This document shows positions 1-8,798 of a stretch of 64,000 nucleotides of DNA, piece by piece. Made by a program: the position numbers and the translations under genes. The notes beneath the pieces are model-generated. The model saw only the letters and a program-made list of their open reading frames with translations, was not told where the DNA came from and did no database searches. The stretch covers positions 1 through 64,000 of the forward strand of contig SVDM01000004.1 of the NCBI GenBank assembly GCA_015058015.1, in the 5' to 3' direction. The stretch is from Lachnospiraceae bacterium. Its GTDB lineage: Bacteria > Bacillota > Clostridia > Lachnospirales > Lachnospiraceae. The stretch's first letter is position 1. Each line of letters begins with the position of its first letter.

Positions 1-1
1 T

Positions 2-75
<74 letters not shown>

Positions 76-121
76 TTATGTCATAAGAGGGGACCCGTCG
101 AAGATGGGGAGATTTCTTATG

Positions 122-340
122 ACGAAGCGACATTTGCGAAGCAAATGTTGTTATATGTGGTACAGTCACTGATTGAAAGAGTGACGAAGCGACATTTGCG
201 AAGCAAATGTTGTTATATGTGGTACAGTCACTGATTGAAAGAGTGACGAAGCGACATTTGCGAAGCAAATGTTGTTATATGTAGTACAGTCACTTTTTAA
301 GAGTGACCAAGCGACATGCGAAGCATGTTGTAAAAAAGGG
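122..340 (+). repeat. Three and a half tandem 62-bp repeats between tRNA genes
   Basis: Units begin at 122, 184 and 246, and a shortened degenerate unit begins at 306. The first two units are essentially identical and the third differs at a few bases. Each unit holds a short palindrome (ACATTTGC-GAA-GCAAATGT) and an AGTCACT/AGTGAC inverted pair, so each could fold as two hairpins. The fourth unit keeps the fold with a shorter stem (ACATGC-GAA-GCATGT). No start codon with a ribosome site is present and the units are contiguous, so this is not a CRISPR array. Function unknown; it fills most of the gap between tRNA-Arg and tRNA-His. Confidence 0.9.
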
Positions 341-376
341 TTAGCTTTGAAGCCCATCGTTTGATAATCATATTGT

Positions 377-451
377 GGTGGGTATAGCGCAGTTGGTTAG
401 CGCGCCAGATTGTGGCTCTGGAGGCCAAGGGTTCGAATCCCTTTATCCACC
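377..451 (+). tRNA. tRNA-His (anticodon GTG)
   Basis: The acceptor arm GGTGGGT at 377-383 pairs with ATCCACC at 445-451. This includes the extra G(-1):C73 pair characteristic of tRNA-His. The anticodon loop TTGTGGC carries GTG. The T-arm core is GGTTCGAATCC. No CCA is encoded. Confidence 0.95.
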
Positions 452-481
452 TTGTTGATAGTTTTCATTTGATTCAACTGA

Positions 482-553
482 TGGGCTATCGCCAAGCGGT
501 AAGGCACAGGACTTTGACTCCTGCATTCGCTGGTTCAAATCCAGCTAGCCCAG
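482..553 (+). tRNA. tRNA-Gln (anticodon TTG)
   Basis: Acceptor stem TGGGCTA (482-488) pairs with TAGCCCA (546-552), with G553 as discriminator. The anticodon stem CAGGA/TCCTG encloses CTTTGAC with anticodon TTG. The T-loop is TTCAAAT. It lies 30 bp after tRNA-His and is probably in the same transcript. Confidence 0.95.
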
Positions 554-718
554 TTTATGCAGATAGCGAGCAAAGCGAGGTGTCTGCACGACGAGCGCCA
601 TCGCCGAAGACGATTCTTATGCGCGAGTCACCATAGGGATTTTCCCGCCCTTCGCTAGGGAGGCATCCTTCATCAAGATGAAGGATATTGCACGGGGTTC
701 TTCCTTATAATATATTGT
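554..718 (+). other. tRNA spacer with hairpins and a possible -10 box
   Basis: No gene is seen. TGCAGATA at 558-565 pairs with TGTCTGCA at 581-588. A second inverted repeat, ATCCTTCATC (665-674) with GATGAAGGAT (677-686), could act as a processing or termination hairpin. TATAAT at 706-711 lies 7 bp before tRNA-Lys, but no convincing -35 box is visible 17 bp upstream, so a promoter here is tentative. Confidence 0.5.
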
Positions 719-791
719 GGGATATTAGCTCAGGTGGTAGAGCACTTGACTTTTAATCAAGTTGTCCGGGGTTCGAATCCCCGATGTCTCA
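719..791 (+). tRNA. tRNA-Lys (anticodon TTT)
   Basis: Acceptor stem GGGATAT (719-725) pairs with ATGTCTC (784-790), with G:T wobbles. The anticodon stem CTTGA/TCAAG encloses CTTTTAA with anticodon TTT. The T-arm GGGGTTCGAATCCCC is perfect. Discriminator A791; no CCA encoded. Confidence 0.95.
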
Positions 792-796
792 TGAAG

Positions 797-838
797 AAAG
801 ACTTGGCGGTTTTACTTATTGTAAGACCGTCAAGTCTT
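797..838 (+). terminator. Terminator-like hairpin after tRNA-Lys
   Basis: AAGACTTG and CGGT on the left (from about 798) pair with ACCG and CAAGTCTT on the right (ending 838), with one bulge on each side and an inner TTTAC/GTAAG pairing. The following sequence TTATTATAT is only moderately T-rich. Confidence 0.65.
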
Positions 839-849
839 ATTATATGCGG

Positions 850-878
850 TTGACACACTATTTCTTTTTTGATAGAAT
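850..878 (+). promoter_or_regulatory. Sigma-A type promoter for tRNA-Leu
   Basis: -35 TTGACA (850-855) and -10 TAGAAT (873-878) are separated by exactly 17 bp. This is a near-consensus vegetative promoter, with the predicted start a few bases before the tRNA at 890. Confidence 0.85.
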
Positions 879-889
879 TTTCACTGTTG

Positions 890-969
890 GCGGATATGGC
901 GGAACTGGCAGACGCGCTAGACTTAGGATCTAGTCCGAGAGGGTGCAGGTTCGATTCCTGTTATCCGCA
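890..969 (+). tRNA. tRNA-Leu (anticodon TAG)
   Basis: Acceptor stem GCGGATA (890-896) pairs with TATCCGC (962-968). The anticodon stem CTAGA/TCTAG encloses CTTAGGA with anticodon TAG. The variable arm is extended (type II), as expected for leucine. It has its own promoter and is followed by a hairpin. Confidence 0.95.
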
Positions 970-979
970 CTAAGACTTA

Positions 980-1006
980 GGAGTTATGACCTCTGGTCAT
1001 AACTCC
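980..1006 (+). terminator. Perfect 12-bp hairpin after tRNA-Leu
   Basis: GGAGTTATGACC (980-991) pairs perfectly with GGTCATAACTCC (995-1006) across a 3-nt loop. No T-run follows, so termination efficiency is uncertain. It also lies 48 bp before the next start codon. Confidence 0.55.
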
Positions 1007-1053
1007 ATGTGTTATATGGCAATTGTTAATTGATTTCCGGAAAGGTTTTTAGA

Positions 1054-1530
1054 ATGATAGATAAGTACTTAATCGCCTTTGTTATATCAATGGTACCTAT
1101 AGTTGAGCTTAGAGGGGCATTGCCCTGGGCAGTGGCTAACGGATTGCCCCTAATTCCCAGTTATGCTATCTGTATAATAGGTAATATGCTTCCGGTGCCC
1201 ATAATCTTTCTCTTTGCCCGCAAGGTGCTGGAGTGGGGAGCAGATAAGCCGGTTATCGGCAAGTTCTTTTCCTTCTGTCTGGTTAAGGGAGAACATGGAG
1301 GAGAGAAACTTAAGGCTAAAGCCGGTAAGGGATTATTTGTTGCCCTGATGCTTTTTGTTGGAATTCCCATTCCCGGTACGGGAGCCTGGACAGGTACCCT
1401 GGCGGCAAGCATCCTTGATATGGACTTTAAGTCAAGCTGCCTGGCGGTTATGCTGGGAGTTTTGCTTGCAGGTCTTATAATGGGACTTGGCAGCGCGGGA
1501 ATCCTTAATGTTGTAAGAGCAGTGGCATAG
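1054..1530 (+). CDS. Small multidrug-export family membrane protein (COG2426)
   Basis: A 158-residue hydrophobic protein matching the putative small multidrug export family (Sm_multidrug_ex, COG2426). Seen near the N-terminus are the family-typical segment VELRGALPWAV and the following IGNMLPVP, then a conserved GIPIPGTGAWTG stretch. Three to four membrane segments are apparent. The start ATG at 1054 is chosen because GGAAAGG lies 8 bp upstream; an in-frame TTG at 1030 has no ribosome site. The transported substrate is unknown and the export role is only a family name. It converges with truA, 12 bp away, with no clear terminator between. Confidence 0.8.
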   Translation: MIDKYLIAFVISMVPIVELRGALPWAVANGLPLIPSYAICIIGNMLPVPIIFLFARKVLEWGADKPVIGKFFSFCLVKGEHGGEKLKAKAGKGLFVALMLFVGIPIPGTGAWTGTLAASILDMDFKSSCLAVMLGVLLAGLIMGLGSAGILNVVRAVA

Positions 1531-1542
1531 AGATCTCATTAA

Positions 1543-2301
1543 CTAATACTCCACATTAATAAGGAACAGGCCCTCAGGGGGCGCTGTGGGAGCTGCGTTG
1601 GCCCGGTCTTTCGAAGCCATTATGTCCGGGATGTTTCTTATGTCCATCTTACCAAGGGCGGCATCCACCATTGTTCCCACCAGAATGCGCACCATATTGC
1701 GCAAGAATCCGCTTCCTGTAAAACGTATGTAGATTATTCCGTCTTCTTTGCGGATATCTATGGAATATATTGTTCGCTCTGTGGATTTTTTGTAATGTTT
1801 ATTGCCGCAGAAGGCTTTGAAATCATGGGTTCCGATGAAATACTCGGAAGCCTTTTTTAATTTGTCCATATCAATTGGTTCTTCTATTCGCGTAAGGTAC
1901 TTGCGGTCAAATACCCTGGCCACTTCCCCATTGTCTATTCTGTATTCATAGGTTTTCTTTTTTGCATTAAGTCTTGCATGAAATCTGTCTGATGCAGTCA
2001 AACATTCAAGAATTCGAATGTCCTGTGGCAGATACTTATTGGCCTCTGCCTTGATATAGCCGGGAAGTCCCGAGATATATCTGTCGAAGTATTGTTCGTC
2101 TACTATGAAATTGGCCACTTGTGCCAAGGCATGGACTCCTGCATCGGTTCTTCCGGAGCCGTTAATTTCTATGGGCTGATTTAGAATTCTACTAAGGGTG
2201 GTTTCCAGCTTTTCCTGGATAGTATTGTCTGTATCCCCCAATCGTTGCCAACCGTTGTATCTGGTACCGTCGTACTGTATTACCATTTTTATATTCTTCA
2301 T
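1543..2301 (-). CDS. truA: tRNA pseudouridine(38-40) synthase TruA
   Basis: A 252-residue enzyme, normal length for TruA, which isomerises uridines 38-40 in the anticodon arm of many tRNAs. The N-terminus carries YDGTRYNGWQ, and the catalytic motif GRTDAGVHA holds the nucleophilic Asp. A later segment SGFLRNMVRILVGT is also a family hallmark. The start is ATG at 2301, preceded on the minus strand by an AAGGGG ribosome site. It is transcribed alone, divergent from the ABC importer and convergent with the preceding gene. Its promoter overlaps the divergent intergenic region. The assignment is secure from motif content. Confidence 0.96.
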   Translation of the reverse strand: MKNIKMVIQYDGTRYNGWQRLGDTDNTIQEKLETTLSRILNQPIEINGSGRTDAGVHALAQVANFIVDEQYFDRYISGLPGYIKAEANKYLPQDIRILECLTASDRFHARLNAKKKTYEYRIDNGEVARVFDRKYLTRIEEPIDMDKLKKASEYFIGTHDFKAFCGNKHYKKSTERTIYSIDIRKEDGIIYIRFTGSGFLRNMVRILVGTMVDAALGKMDIRNIPDIMASKDRANAAPTAPPEGLFLINVEY

Positions 2302-2335
2302 TGTTATCCCCTTATTAGTTAATACATTCTCAGTA

Positions 2336-2366
2336 ATTATAGCATATCTTCGGGATTACCTGTAAA
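2336..2366 (-). promoter_or_regulatory. Promoter for truA
   Basis: On the minus strand TTTACA (plus 2361-2366) precedes TGC-TATAAT, whose hexamer is plus 2336-2341. The spacer is 19 bp, slightly long, but the extended TGn element compensates. Confidence 0.6.
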
Positions 2367-2407
2367 GACGTGTAATACGTTGATTAAAAAACATCCCCTA
2401 GGGGGGC

Positions 2408-2436
2408 TTGTGAAGGCAGAAATCCTCTGATATATT
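2408..2436 (+). promoter_or_regulatory. Promoter abutting the permease start codon
   Basis: TTGTGA (2408-2413), a 17-bp spacer, and TATATT (2431-2436) with TG at 2428-2429, making an extended -10. The expected transcription start near 2442-2444 coincides with the ATG at 2444, and no Shine-Dalgarno sequence is visible. This suggests a leaderless or nearly leaderless mRNA. No cobalamin riboswitch is recognisable here. Confidence 0.6.
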
Positions 2437-2443
2437 GAGTCTC

Positions 2444-3499
2444 ATGTATGAGAGAATTTTAAAAAAGAACAAGCACAAGAATATTACCGCAATAACGGTT
2501 ATAGTCATTGCTGTATTTTTTTTGGCATTAATTAGCCTTTTTGTGGGCTCCTCCAACATGACTCCGGAGGAGGCAATTGAGACGCTTTTATTTAGGAGCA
2601 ATGCAGCTGACACAAGAATAATTTGGAATATAAGAATCCCCAGAATAATCGCAGCCATTTTGGCCGGAGCGGGTTTGTCAGTATCGGGTCTTATTATGCA
2701 GACGGTGCTTAATAACCCTATGGCATCTCCCTCAACTCTTGGCGTATCCAATGCGGCGGTTTTTGGAGCCAATCTATCAATTATCGCCTTTGCCGGAGGT
2801 TTTTTGAATGTGGGAAATAACATACAAAACTATTCGTCTGCAGCAAACCCCTACGCTACATCCCTGGTAGCCTTTGTATTCTCGGTTGTCTCTATTCTTT
2901 TAATACTGGGAATATGTCGAATCAAATCCTATCAGCCGGGGATTGTTGTATTGGCGGGAATAGCTGTGGGATCCATATGGACTGCGGCCACCACTATTCT
3001 GCAGTTTTTTGCCACAGATGTGGGAATATCTGCGGCTGTTATATGGAACTTCGGAGACCTGGGAAGGGCTACTTACAAAACAGATCTTATTATGGCGGTT
3101 ATTGTTTTGGCGGGACTGGTATTATTCACGATTTTTTCATGGAGGTTTAATGCGCTTCTTAGCGGGGATAATGTGGCAAAGTCAGTAGGGATAAATGTCA
3201 ACCTATTAAGATTTGTTTCAATGTTGGTGGCATCCATGATTACTGCTGTTTGTGTGTCATTCCTTGGAATAATAGGGTTTATAGGAATAATAGGACCCCA
3301 TATAACCAAGAAACTTCTTGGTCAGGACCATAGAGTGACCATACCGGTATCTGCTTTTATGGGAAGCTTTATTCTTCTGGCGGCGGATACATTTTCGAGG
3401 ACGTTGGGAAAAGGATCGGCGCTTCCTGTGGGAGCCATTACGTCTCTTCTTGGAGCACCTTTCTTCCTTTTTATTATTTTCTCGAGAAGGAGGGATTAA
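2444..3499 (+). CDS. FecCD/BtuC-family ABC permease (iron chelate or corrinoid)
   Basis: About 351 residues with eight to ten hydrophobic segments; the membrane subunit of a type II importer of the FecCD/BtuC family. Family signatures seen include [20 protein letters not shown] near residues 65-85, [10 protein letters not shown], the SVGINV segment, and the ATPase-coupling region [13 protein letters not shown] at 2444 is preferred; TTG at 2435 is in frame, but neither has a ribosome site. It overlaps nothing and is followed 2 bp later by the ATPase gene, so the three genes to 5435 form one operon. Substrate cannot be read from sequence. Corrinoid is favoured by the cobalamin genes in the same window, while siderophore or heme remains possible. 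Confidence 0.88.
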   Translation: MYERILKKNKHKNITAITVIVIAVFFLALISLFVGSSNMTPEEAIETLLFRSNAADTRIIWNIRIPRIIAAILAGAGLSVSGLIMQTVLNNPMASPSTLGVSNAAVFGANLSIIAFAGGFLNVGNNIQNYSSAANPYATSLVAFVFSVVSILLILGICRIKSYQPGIVVLAGIAVGSIWTAATTILQFFATDVGISAAVIWNFGDLGRATYKTDLIMAVIVLAGLVLFTIFSWRFNALLSGDNVAKSVGINVNLLRFVSMLVASMITAVCVSFLGIIGFIGIIGPHITKKLLGQDHRVTIPVSAFMGSFILLAADTFSRTLGKGSALPVGAITSLLGAPFFLFIIFSRRRD

Positions 3500-3501
3500 G
3501 A

Positions 3502-4263
3502 TTGATTGAAGTAAGAAATCTCGCTTTTCGTTATAAGAATAGAGGCGACTACGTTCTGAAAGACATTAATTTCTCTATGGGGCCCGGGGAGATAGTAATT
3601 CTATTGGGAAAAAACGGAGCGGGAAAGACCACTCTTTTCAAGAACATTTTAGGAATAGAAAAACCCTCATTTGGAGAGATTCTGTTTGATAACAGGGAAA
3701 TGAGTAGACTGGGAATGGCAGAGAGAGCCAGATATATAGGTTATGTGCCGCAAAATATTCAATACGGCTCTCTGACTGTGTATGATTCCATAATGATCGG
3801 CAGGATGGCTCACTTCGGATACAGAGTTTCCGAAACTGACGGAGAAATTGTTGATAGCGTAATCAGACAGATGCAGCTTGAAGATCTGGCGGATAAAAAC
3901 GTGGATGAACTGTCGGGAGGAGAGAGACAAAAGATTGCCATAGCAAGAGCCATTGCAGGGGAACCTAAGATGCTTATCTTCGACGAGCCTACGGGAAACC
4001 TTGATATTTCCAATGAGCTTTTGATACTAAAGGAGGCTAAAAGGCTTGCCAGAGACTTAAATATAAGTATCTTAACCTCCCTTCACGACCTTAATCAGGC
4101 GCTGGATTTGGGGGATCGGTTTTTATTTCTTAAGGATGGCCGGATTATATATGACATCACCAGAGAACAAATTACCACTAAAGTAATAAACGATACCTTT
4201 GATGCACAGGTACGCATCTTAGATATAGATGGAGAAATTATTATTAAAGGAGGAAAAATATGA
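3502..4263 (+). CDS. ABC importer ATPase (FepC/BtuD type)
   Basis: A 253-residue ATP-binding subunit that energises import with the adjacent permease. Walker A is GKNGAGKTT (around residue 39), the signature is LSGGERQK, Walker B is [12 protein letters not shown], and the switch histidine sits in SLHDLNQAL. The Q-loop region [10 protein letters not shown] is also typical of the FepC/BtuD subgroup. Translation starts at TTG 3502, supported by AAGGAGGG at 3487-3494 with a 7-bp gap. Its stop overlaps the start of the receptor gene (ATGA type), consistent with translational coupling. Confidence 0.93.
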   Translation: MIEVRNLAFRYKNRGDYVLKDINFSMGPGEIVILLGKNGAGKTTLFKNILGIEKPSFGEILFDNREMSRLGMAERARYIGYVPQNIQYGSLTVYDSIMIGRMAHFGYRVSETDGEIVDSVIRQMQLEDLADKNVDELSGGERQKIAIARAIAGEPKMLIFDEPTGNLDISNELLILKEAKRLARDLNISILTSLHDLNQALDLGDRFLFLKDGRIIYDITREQITTKVINDTFDAQVRILDIDGEIIIKGGKI

Positions 4264-5435
4264 GGATCAAAAGAATCATTGCAGCGTTGCTGGTGGCAGC
4301 AATGGCAATCTCAGCAACTGCTTGCGGCAATTCCGCATCAGGCGGATCAAGCAGTGCGTCAAGCAAAGCTGCAGAAGTAACAGTAAAAGATATGGTGGGT
4401 AGGGAAGTGAAAGTCACACCCGGCAGCTATAAAAAGGTTGTTTGTATCGGTGCGGGAGCACTCCGTATGTACAGCTATATCGGAGATATGTCCCTTCTTG
4501 CGGGAGTGGAGGATATCGATAATACTTCACTTTCCGAACGTCCGAAGATGTTTGACGGTGTTGCACGTCCCTACGTAATGGCTTATGAGAATGAGCTTGC
4601 AAAGCTTCCCTCATGCGGTGTGGGAGGTCCTAATGCCCAGGCTGCCGAAGCGGAAAAGATTTTATCCTGCAAGCCGGATATTGTTATATCTGAATACGAA
4701 GATGTTGACAAGGAAAATGCCCTGGCTGATCAGCTGGGAGTGCCGGTAATTACATTAAAGGCCGGCCCCATGGGTGTATTTGATGAGTCTTTCGCCGGTT
4801 CAATGAAGCTCCTTGGACAAATCTTTAATGCAAGTGAGAAAGCGGAAACTCTTTGTGCCTTTGTTGACAAGGAAAAAGCTGAAATCAGCAAGAGAACCAA
4901 GGACATTAAAGATGATGCGAAACCTTCCGTTTACATTTGCGGTTTAGGAAACTGGGGAACAACCAACCATCTTATGACAGCCCAGAACTATGTTTCATTT
5001 AACATTGCCAATGTTAAAAATGTTGTAACCGGTTTAGAGGCTAACGGGATCCAGGCTATTGAGAAGGAGAAGTTCACTGAACTTGGAGCTAAAACAGACA
5101 TTATGTTTATTGACGCTGCCGCAGTTAAGAATATTAAACCTCTTTACGCTGAGGATGCTAAAATGTTCGATACCGTTAAAGCATGGAAAGAGGGTAATGT
5201 GTACCTGGAGATGGCATTTAACGCTTATTACACAAACTATGAGATCGCTTTGATCAACACCTGGTACATTGCTAAAACCGTTTATCCCGACCAGTTTAAG
5301 GATATTGATATTACCGCTAAGACCAACGAGGTAACCAAGACCTTCCTGGGCAAGGAAATGGCAGAGGATATCTTTAAGAAACCGGCAAGTTTTGGCGGAT
5401 ACCAGAAGATTGACACTAATACTTTCTTTAAATAA
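4260..5435 (+). CDS. Substrate-binding lipoprotein of the FecCD-type importer
   Basis: A 391-residue receptor. It has a lipoprotein signal ending near residue 22 (ISATAC), a Ser/Gly-rich linker, then a two-lobed PBP fold of the iron-chelate/vitamin B12 class (PF01497). The domain opens with [11 protein letters not shown], a common start for this family, and contains the [12 protein letters not shown] segment of the first lobe. ATG at 4260 follows AAAGGAGGAAAAAT. It is expected to be membrane-anchored outside the cell and to deliver ligand to the permease. Ligand unknown: corrinoid, heme or siderophore. The gene order permease-ATPase-receptor is compact and co-transcribed. Confidence 0.9.
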   Translation: MRIKRIIAALLVAAMAISATACGNSASGGSSSASSKAAEVTVKDMVGREVKVTPGSYKKVVCIGAGALRMYSYIGDMSLLAGVEDIDNTSLSERPKMFDGVARPYVMAYENELAKLPSCGVGGPNAQAAEAEKILSCKPDIVISEYEDVDKENALADQLGVPVITLKAGPMGVFDESFAGSMKLLGQIFNASEKAETLCAFVDKEKAEISKRTKDIKDDAKPSVYICGLGNWGTTNHLMTAQNYVSFNIANVKNVVTGLEANGIQAIEKEKFTELGAKTDIMFIDAAAVKNIKPLYAEDAKMFDTVKAWKEGNVYLEMAFNAYYTNYEIALINTWYIAKTVYPDQFKDIDITAKTNEVTKTFLGKEMAEDIFKKPASFGGYQKIDTNTFFK

Positions 5436-5449
5436 TAGTAGGTACAGTA

Positions 5450-6034
5450 ATGATTGATAAACAAGATGTAATTGATTTTTTCGATAAACAGGCCCCGGGT
5501 TGGGATGAGGCGGCAATCAGGTCTGACATAATCATTAACACTATTCTTGACAACGCAGGAGTGACTGCAGGAAAGAATGTCCTTGATGTCGCCTGTGGTA
5601 CAGGTATTTTGATTCCTGACTATCTGAATAGAAATGTGGGGCATGTTACGGCAATTGACATCTCCCCTAAGATGATTGAGATTGCTAAAGAGAAGTTTGG
5701 AGGCGAGCCTAAGGTTGACCTTGTCTGCGGTGATGTTGAAGAAGATTTCTCCGGAGTCTTTGACTGCATCATGGTTTATAATGCTTTTCCGCATTTTCCT
5801 GATCCGGACAGGTTGATTGCCTGCCTTGCGGGACATTTGGCTCCCGGTGGGAGTCTTTGTGTTTCTCACGGCATGAGCAGGGAGGCTATTGATTCCCATC
5901 ATGAGGGTGTGGCCAAGCATGTTTCCAATGGGCTTATGGAGTGCTCCCGGTTGGCGGAGATTTTCGGGAAGTACCTGAAGGTATCCGTTTGCATCTCTGA
6001 TGATGAAATGTACCAGGTTGTGGGCTCTCGTTAA
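5450..6034 (+). CDS. Class I SAM-dependent methyltransferase
   Basis: A 194-residue protein with the SAM-binding motif VLDVACGTGILIP (residues about 44-56), the acidic loop AIDISPKMIEIA, and a post-motif DCIMVYNAFPHFPDP. This matches the Methyltransf_11/25 group. It begins 14 bp after the receptor gene and is followed by a strong terminator, so it belongs to the importer operon. The association suggests modification of the imported ligand, but the substrate cannot be inferred. The ribosome site is weak (AGTAGGT). Confidence 0.82.
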   Translation: MIDKQDVIDFFDKQAPGWDEAAIRSDIIINTILDNAGVTAGKNVLDVACGTGILIPDYLNRNVGHVTAIDISPKMIEIAKEKFGGEPKVDLVCGDVEEDFSGVFDCIMVYNAFPHFPDPDRLIACLAGHLAPGGSLCVSHGMSREAIDSHHEGVAKHVSNGLMECSRLAEIFGKYLKVSVCISDDEMYQVVGSR

Positions 6035-6055
6035 TTATGTGCTTCTTTTAAGTGG

Positions 6056-6084
6056 AATGAACCTGCCTTTGGCAGGTTCATTTT
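6056..6084 (+). terminator. Rho-independent terminator of the importer operon
   Basis: AATGAACCTGCC (6056-6067) pairs perfectly with GGCAGGTTCATT (6071-6082) around a TTT loop and runs into TTTT. Confidence 0.88.
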
Positions 6085-6173
6085 GACGATGGGGGGACGC
6101 CGTTTCGGTGGACAGAAAAATCTGACAAAACATGAAAAATAAGAACAATTATATACTGAATATGCGCCATGTC

Positions 6174-6202
6174 TTTACTTTAGTGGAAAAACACTGTACA
6201 AT
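6174..6202 (+). promoter_or_regulatory. Promoter for chemoreceptor gene
   Basis: -35 TTTACT (6174-6179), 17-bp spacer, -10 TACAAT (6197-6202). The leader to the start codon is about 65 nt. Confidence 0.6.
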
Positions 6203-6274
6203 AGTGGCGAAATTTGCGAAAACATTTTAGGGATGATAAAAATAGAAACCATTTGTTACAGGGGAGGTTAAACT

Positions 6275-8293
6275 ATGGCACAAAACAATGTGGGTAAGAA
6301 AAAAGGAAGAATAAGCAGGCAGTTATTGGTTGTACTTGTTCCTTTGATGGCAGCAGCCATCCTGATTATTTCTACAATTCTTGTATTAAGAGCCAGAGAT
6401 CTTATTGAAGCTCAGGCAAAAGACGGATTGCATCAGGAATCCAGGGCCAATGCATCAGAGATTTCCGGACTGATAGAAGGATTGAAGACGTATTATGACG
6501 GTATTTCTGATATCATTGAAAAGTCAACATTTAGCAGCGATGGAGAAATCGTAGCAGCTTTGAAGGATACTATGGACAAATATCCGGATATGGTAACTGC
6601 TGCTTATATCGGTCTAAGCGATAAAACTTTCTTAGACGGTAGCGATGCTCCTGTTGAGGAGGGCTTTGATCCCACCAGCAGGGACTGGTACAAGGATGGT
6701 CAAAGTTGCAAGACCATAACGTTGGGAGCGCCTTACGTTGATACATCCACTAAGAAAATGGTAGTAAGCGGTTACAGAAAGATTACCTTAAAGGATGGGA
6801 GAGCAGGCGTATTATCTGTAGATATCTCCCTTGCGGGAATATCTGAAGCGGTAGTAGGATATAAGCCTGCAAAAACAGGCTATAGCATGCTTATAGGACA
6901 CGACTACTTGATTGGATGTACCAATGAAAAGCAGGTGGGTACCACTATTAAGGATAATGCGGGTGATTCTTTTATAGAAGATTGCGCCAAGATTATTAAT
7001 TCCGGTGGTGCGTCAGAGGTTAAACCTATTAACGGTACTGATGGCAAACTGTATCTGGTTTCCTTTGATAAGGTAGAAGGAACAGAATGGACTCTTTTGT
7101 CCTATGTAAGCCGTGGTGATATATTAAGTGAACTTTTCAAATTTATAAATGTATGCGTAGTTATTGCTCTTGTAATGATAGCTGTTATTGCAGTTATTAT
7201 CGCCAGAATTGTGGCAGTTAAGATTACAAAACCGGTAAGAAGCCTGACCAATAACATTAACAGAATCGCAGCCGGCGACTTCACCGTTGATATTGAAACC
7301 AGGGGCAATAATGAGATTGCTGAAATGAACAGTAATATGCAGACTTATGTTGAACAGATGCGACATACGTTAACGGATCTTAAAGATGTTACATATAATC
7401 TGGCAACTGAGGCAACCAACAGTAAGAGTGCATCGGGAGATCTTAACGCGCAGGCCGGTGAGCAGTCCAACTCTATGCAGCAGATTCAGCGAGTTATGGA
7501 TGATATGTCCCAGGCTGTCGGCTCCCTTGCAGAGGAAGCGACCAACTTAGCCCAGGAGGTTAACAATTTAACGGAGCAGGGCGAGCTTACCAAGTCTACC
7601 ATGGACGAATTAGTAACCAAGGCAAAAGACGGTCAGCGTGATATGGAAATTGTTCAAAAGGGAATGGGAGCAATATCTGTATCCATGGAAGAAATGAACA
7701 GAGTTGTAGACATTGTTGATGAGTCTGCTAAGAAGATTAATTCCATTATTGATATGATAAATGAAATCTCCAGTCAGACAAACCTGTTATCCCTCAATGC
7801 CTCGATAGAAGCGGCAAGAGCAGGAGAAGCAGGAAGAGGCTTTGCGGTTGTTGCCAATGAGATTGGTCAGCTGGCGCAAAACAGTGCTGATTCCACGGCT
7901 CAGATTGCAGATATAATCAGAGACATAACGGCACAGATAGAACAACTCTCCGCCAAGGCAGAGCAGAACATGGAAGAAATCGCTACCAACATGGAAGCTG
8001 TTACCACAGCTGAAACCACCTTTGGCGAGATCTTCAGAAGTCTTGATGAGACCAGTAGTATTGTTCTTGATATGATAGAAAAGGTTGGAGCTGTTGATGG
8101 TATTGCCACCAATATGGCGGCTATCTCCGAAGAACAGTCTGCAAGTACCGAAGAGGTTAGCTCTACAGCAACCCAGCTTGCAGAGTCTGCAGAACGTGTT
8201 GCGGAAAGATCAAGAGGCGTTGATGATTCAGCTGTGGCTGTTGCCGATGCATCTAACCGTATTGAACAACTTACGGAGATATTTAAAGTTTAG
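6275..8293 (+). CDS. Methyl-accepting chemotaxis protein with extracellular Cache domain
   Basis: A 672-residue receptor. TM1 is at about 18-41, followed by a ~245-residue extracellular dCache-type sensor (contains [11 protein letters not shown] and [12 protein letters not shown]). TM2 is at about 290-314, then a HAMP linker, then the coiled-coil signalling domain. Its conserved tip is at about 495-535 ([20 protein letters not shown]). It should sense a small ligand outside and control CheA/CheY. The ATG follows GGGGAGG. It has its own promoter, so it is monocistronic or nearly so. The DWYK motif resembles the amine/amino-acid binding Cache class, but the ligand is not determined. Confidence 0.94.
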   Translation: MAQNNVGKKKGRISRQLLVVLVPLMAAAILIISTILVLRARDLIEAQAKDGLHQESRANASEISGLIEGLKTYYDGISDIIEKSTFSSDGEIVAALKDTMDKYPDMVTAAYIGLSDKTFLDGSDAPVEEGFDPTSRDWYKDGQSCKTITLGAPYVDTSTKKMVVSGYRKITLKDGRAGVLSVDISLAGISEAVVGYKPAKTGYSMLIGHDYLIGCTNEKQVGTTIKDNAGDSFIEDCAKIINSGGASEVKPINGTDGKLYLVSFDKVEGTEWTLLSYVSRGDILSELFKFINVCVVIALVMIAVIAVIIARIVAVKITKPVRSLTNNINRIAAGDFTVDIETRGNNEIAEMNSNMQTYVEQMRHTLTDLKDVTYNLATEATNSKSASGDLNAQAGEQSNSMQQIQRVMDDMSQAVGSLAEEATNLAQEVNNLTEQGELTKSTMDELVTKAKDGQRDMEIVQKGMGAISVSMEEMNRVVDIVDESAKKINSIIDMINEISSQTNLLSLNASIEAARAGEAGRGFAVVANEIGQLAQNSADSTAQIADIIRDITAQIEQLSAKAEQNMEEIATNMEAVTTAETTFGEIFRSLDETSSIVLDMIEKVGAVDGIATNMAAISEEQSASTEEVSSTATQLAESAERVAERSRGVDDSAVAVADASNRIEQLTEIFKV

Positions 8294-8349
8294 ATTACAT
8301 CTATGAATGGTTCCATGCATAATGGAAAACCCCTTCTGTAATGAAAGGA

Positions 8350-8381
8350 GTGCCCTCTTTCGGGATGCCGGGGGAGGGTGC
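8350..8381 (+). terminator. Possible terminator hairpin after chemoreceptor
   Basis: GTGCCCTC (8350-8357) pairs with GAGGGTGC (8374-8381) allowing G:T pairs, with a 16-nt loop. No T-run follows, so the call is weak. A -10 box TATAAT at 8429-8434 downstream probably starts the next transcript. Confidence 0.35.
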
Positions 8382-8464
8382 TTCGCTGTAAACATAAATG
8401 AGGGATGGCATTTTCGGGAAGAATAATGTATAATTAGGTTACATTCTCGGATGGGGAAAGGAAG

Positions 8465-8725
8465 ATGAATATGGACGAGAGAACCAAATCAGATCTTATC
8501 CAACAGCTAAAGATGGAGATGAACGGCGGTAAGAAGAAAGAGGAGCCGGAGAAGACCCATTATATTAGAGAACGTAATGCTATCGAATCTGCTGAGTATC
8601 GCAGAAGAAGAGAAACTGTGGATCCGGAGGAAGAGCGTATTAAGGAGATCAAGAAGGAGCAGCAGAAGAAAGAGGCCGAAGAGGAATTGTTTGCGATGCT
8701 GCGTGATCAAAGACGTAACAAATAA
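8465..8725 (+). CDS. Small highly charged hypothetical protein
   Basis: An 86-residue protein not assigned to a family. About half of the residues are Lys, Arg, Glu or Asp, and most of it looks like a single long charged helix (residues 20-80), ending LRDQRRNK. No signal, membrane segment or metal motif is seen. ATG at 8465 lies directly after GGGGAAAGGAAG; ATG at 8471 would give a better 7-bp spacing. A -10 box TATAAT (8429-8434) precedes it. It sits between a chemoreceptor and cobT with no obvious link to either. Confidence 0.7.
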   Translation: MNMDERTKSDLIQQLKMEMNGGKKKEEPEKTHYIRERNAIESAEYRRRRETVDPEEERIKEIKKEQQKKEAEEELFAMLRDQRRNK

Positions 8726-8798
8726 TAGAAGGTTATCGGGGAGGGTATATAAGCCCTCTCCGTTTGATGTAAGTATATAAAGAATCGGAGATGGGATA

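Noticed and set aside
122-340. CRISPR-like regular repeats
   Set aside because: The 62-bp units are contiguous with no unique spacers, and no cas genes are present.
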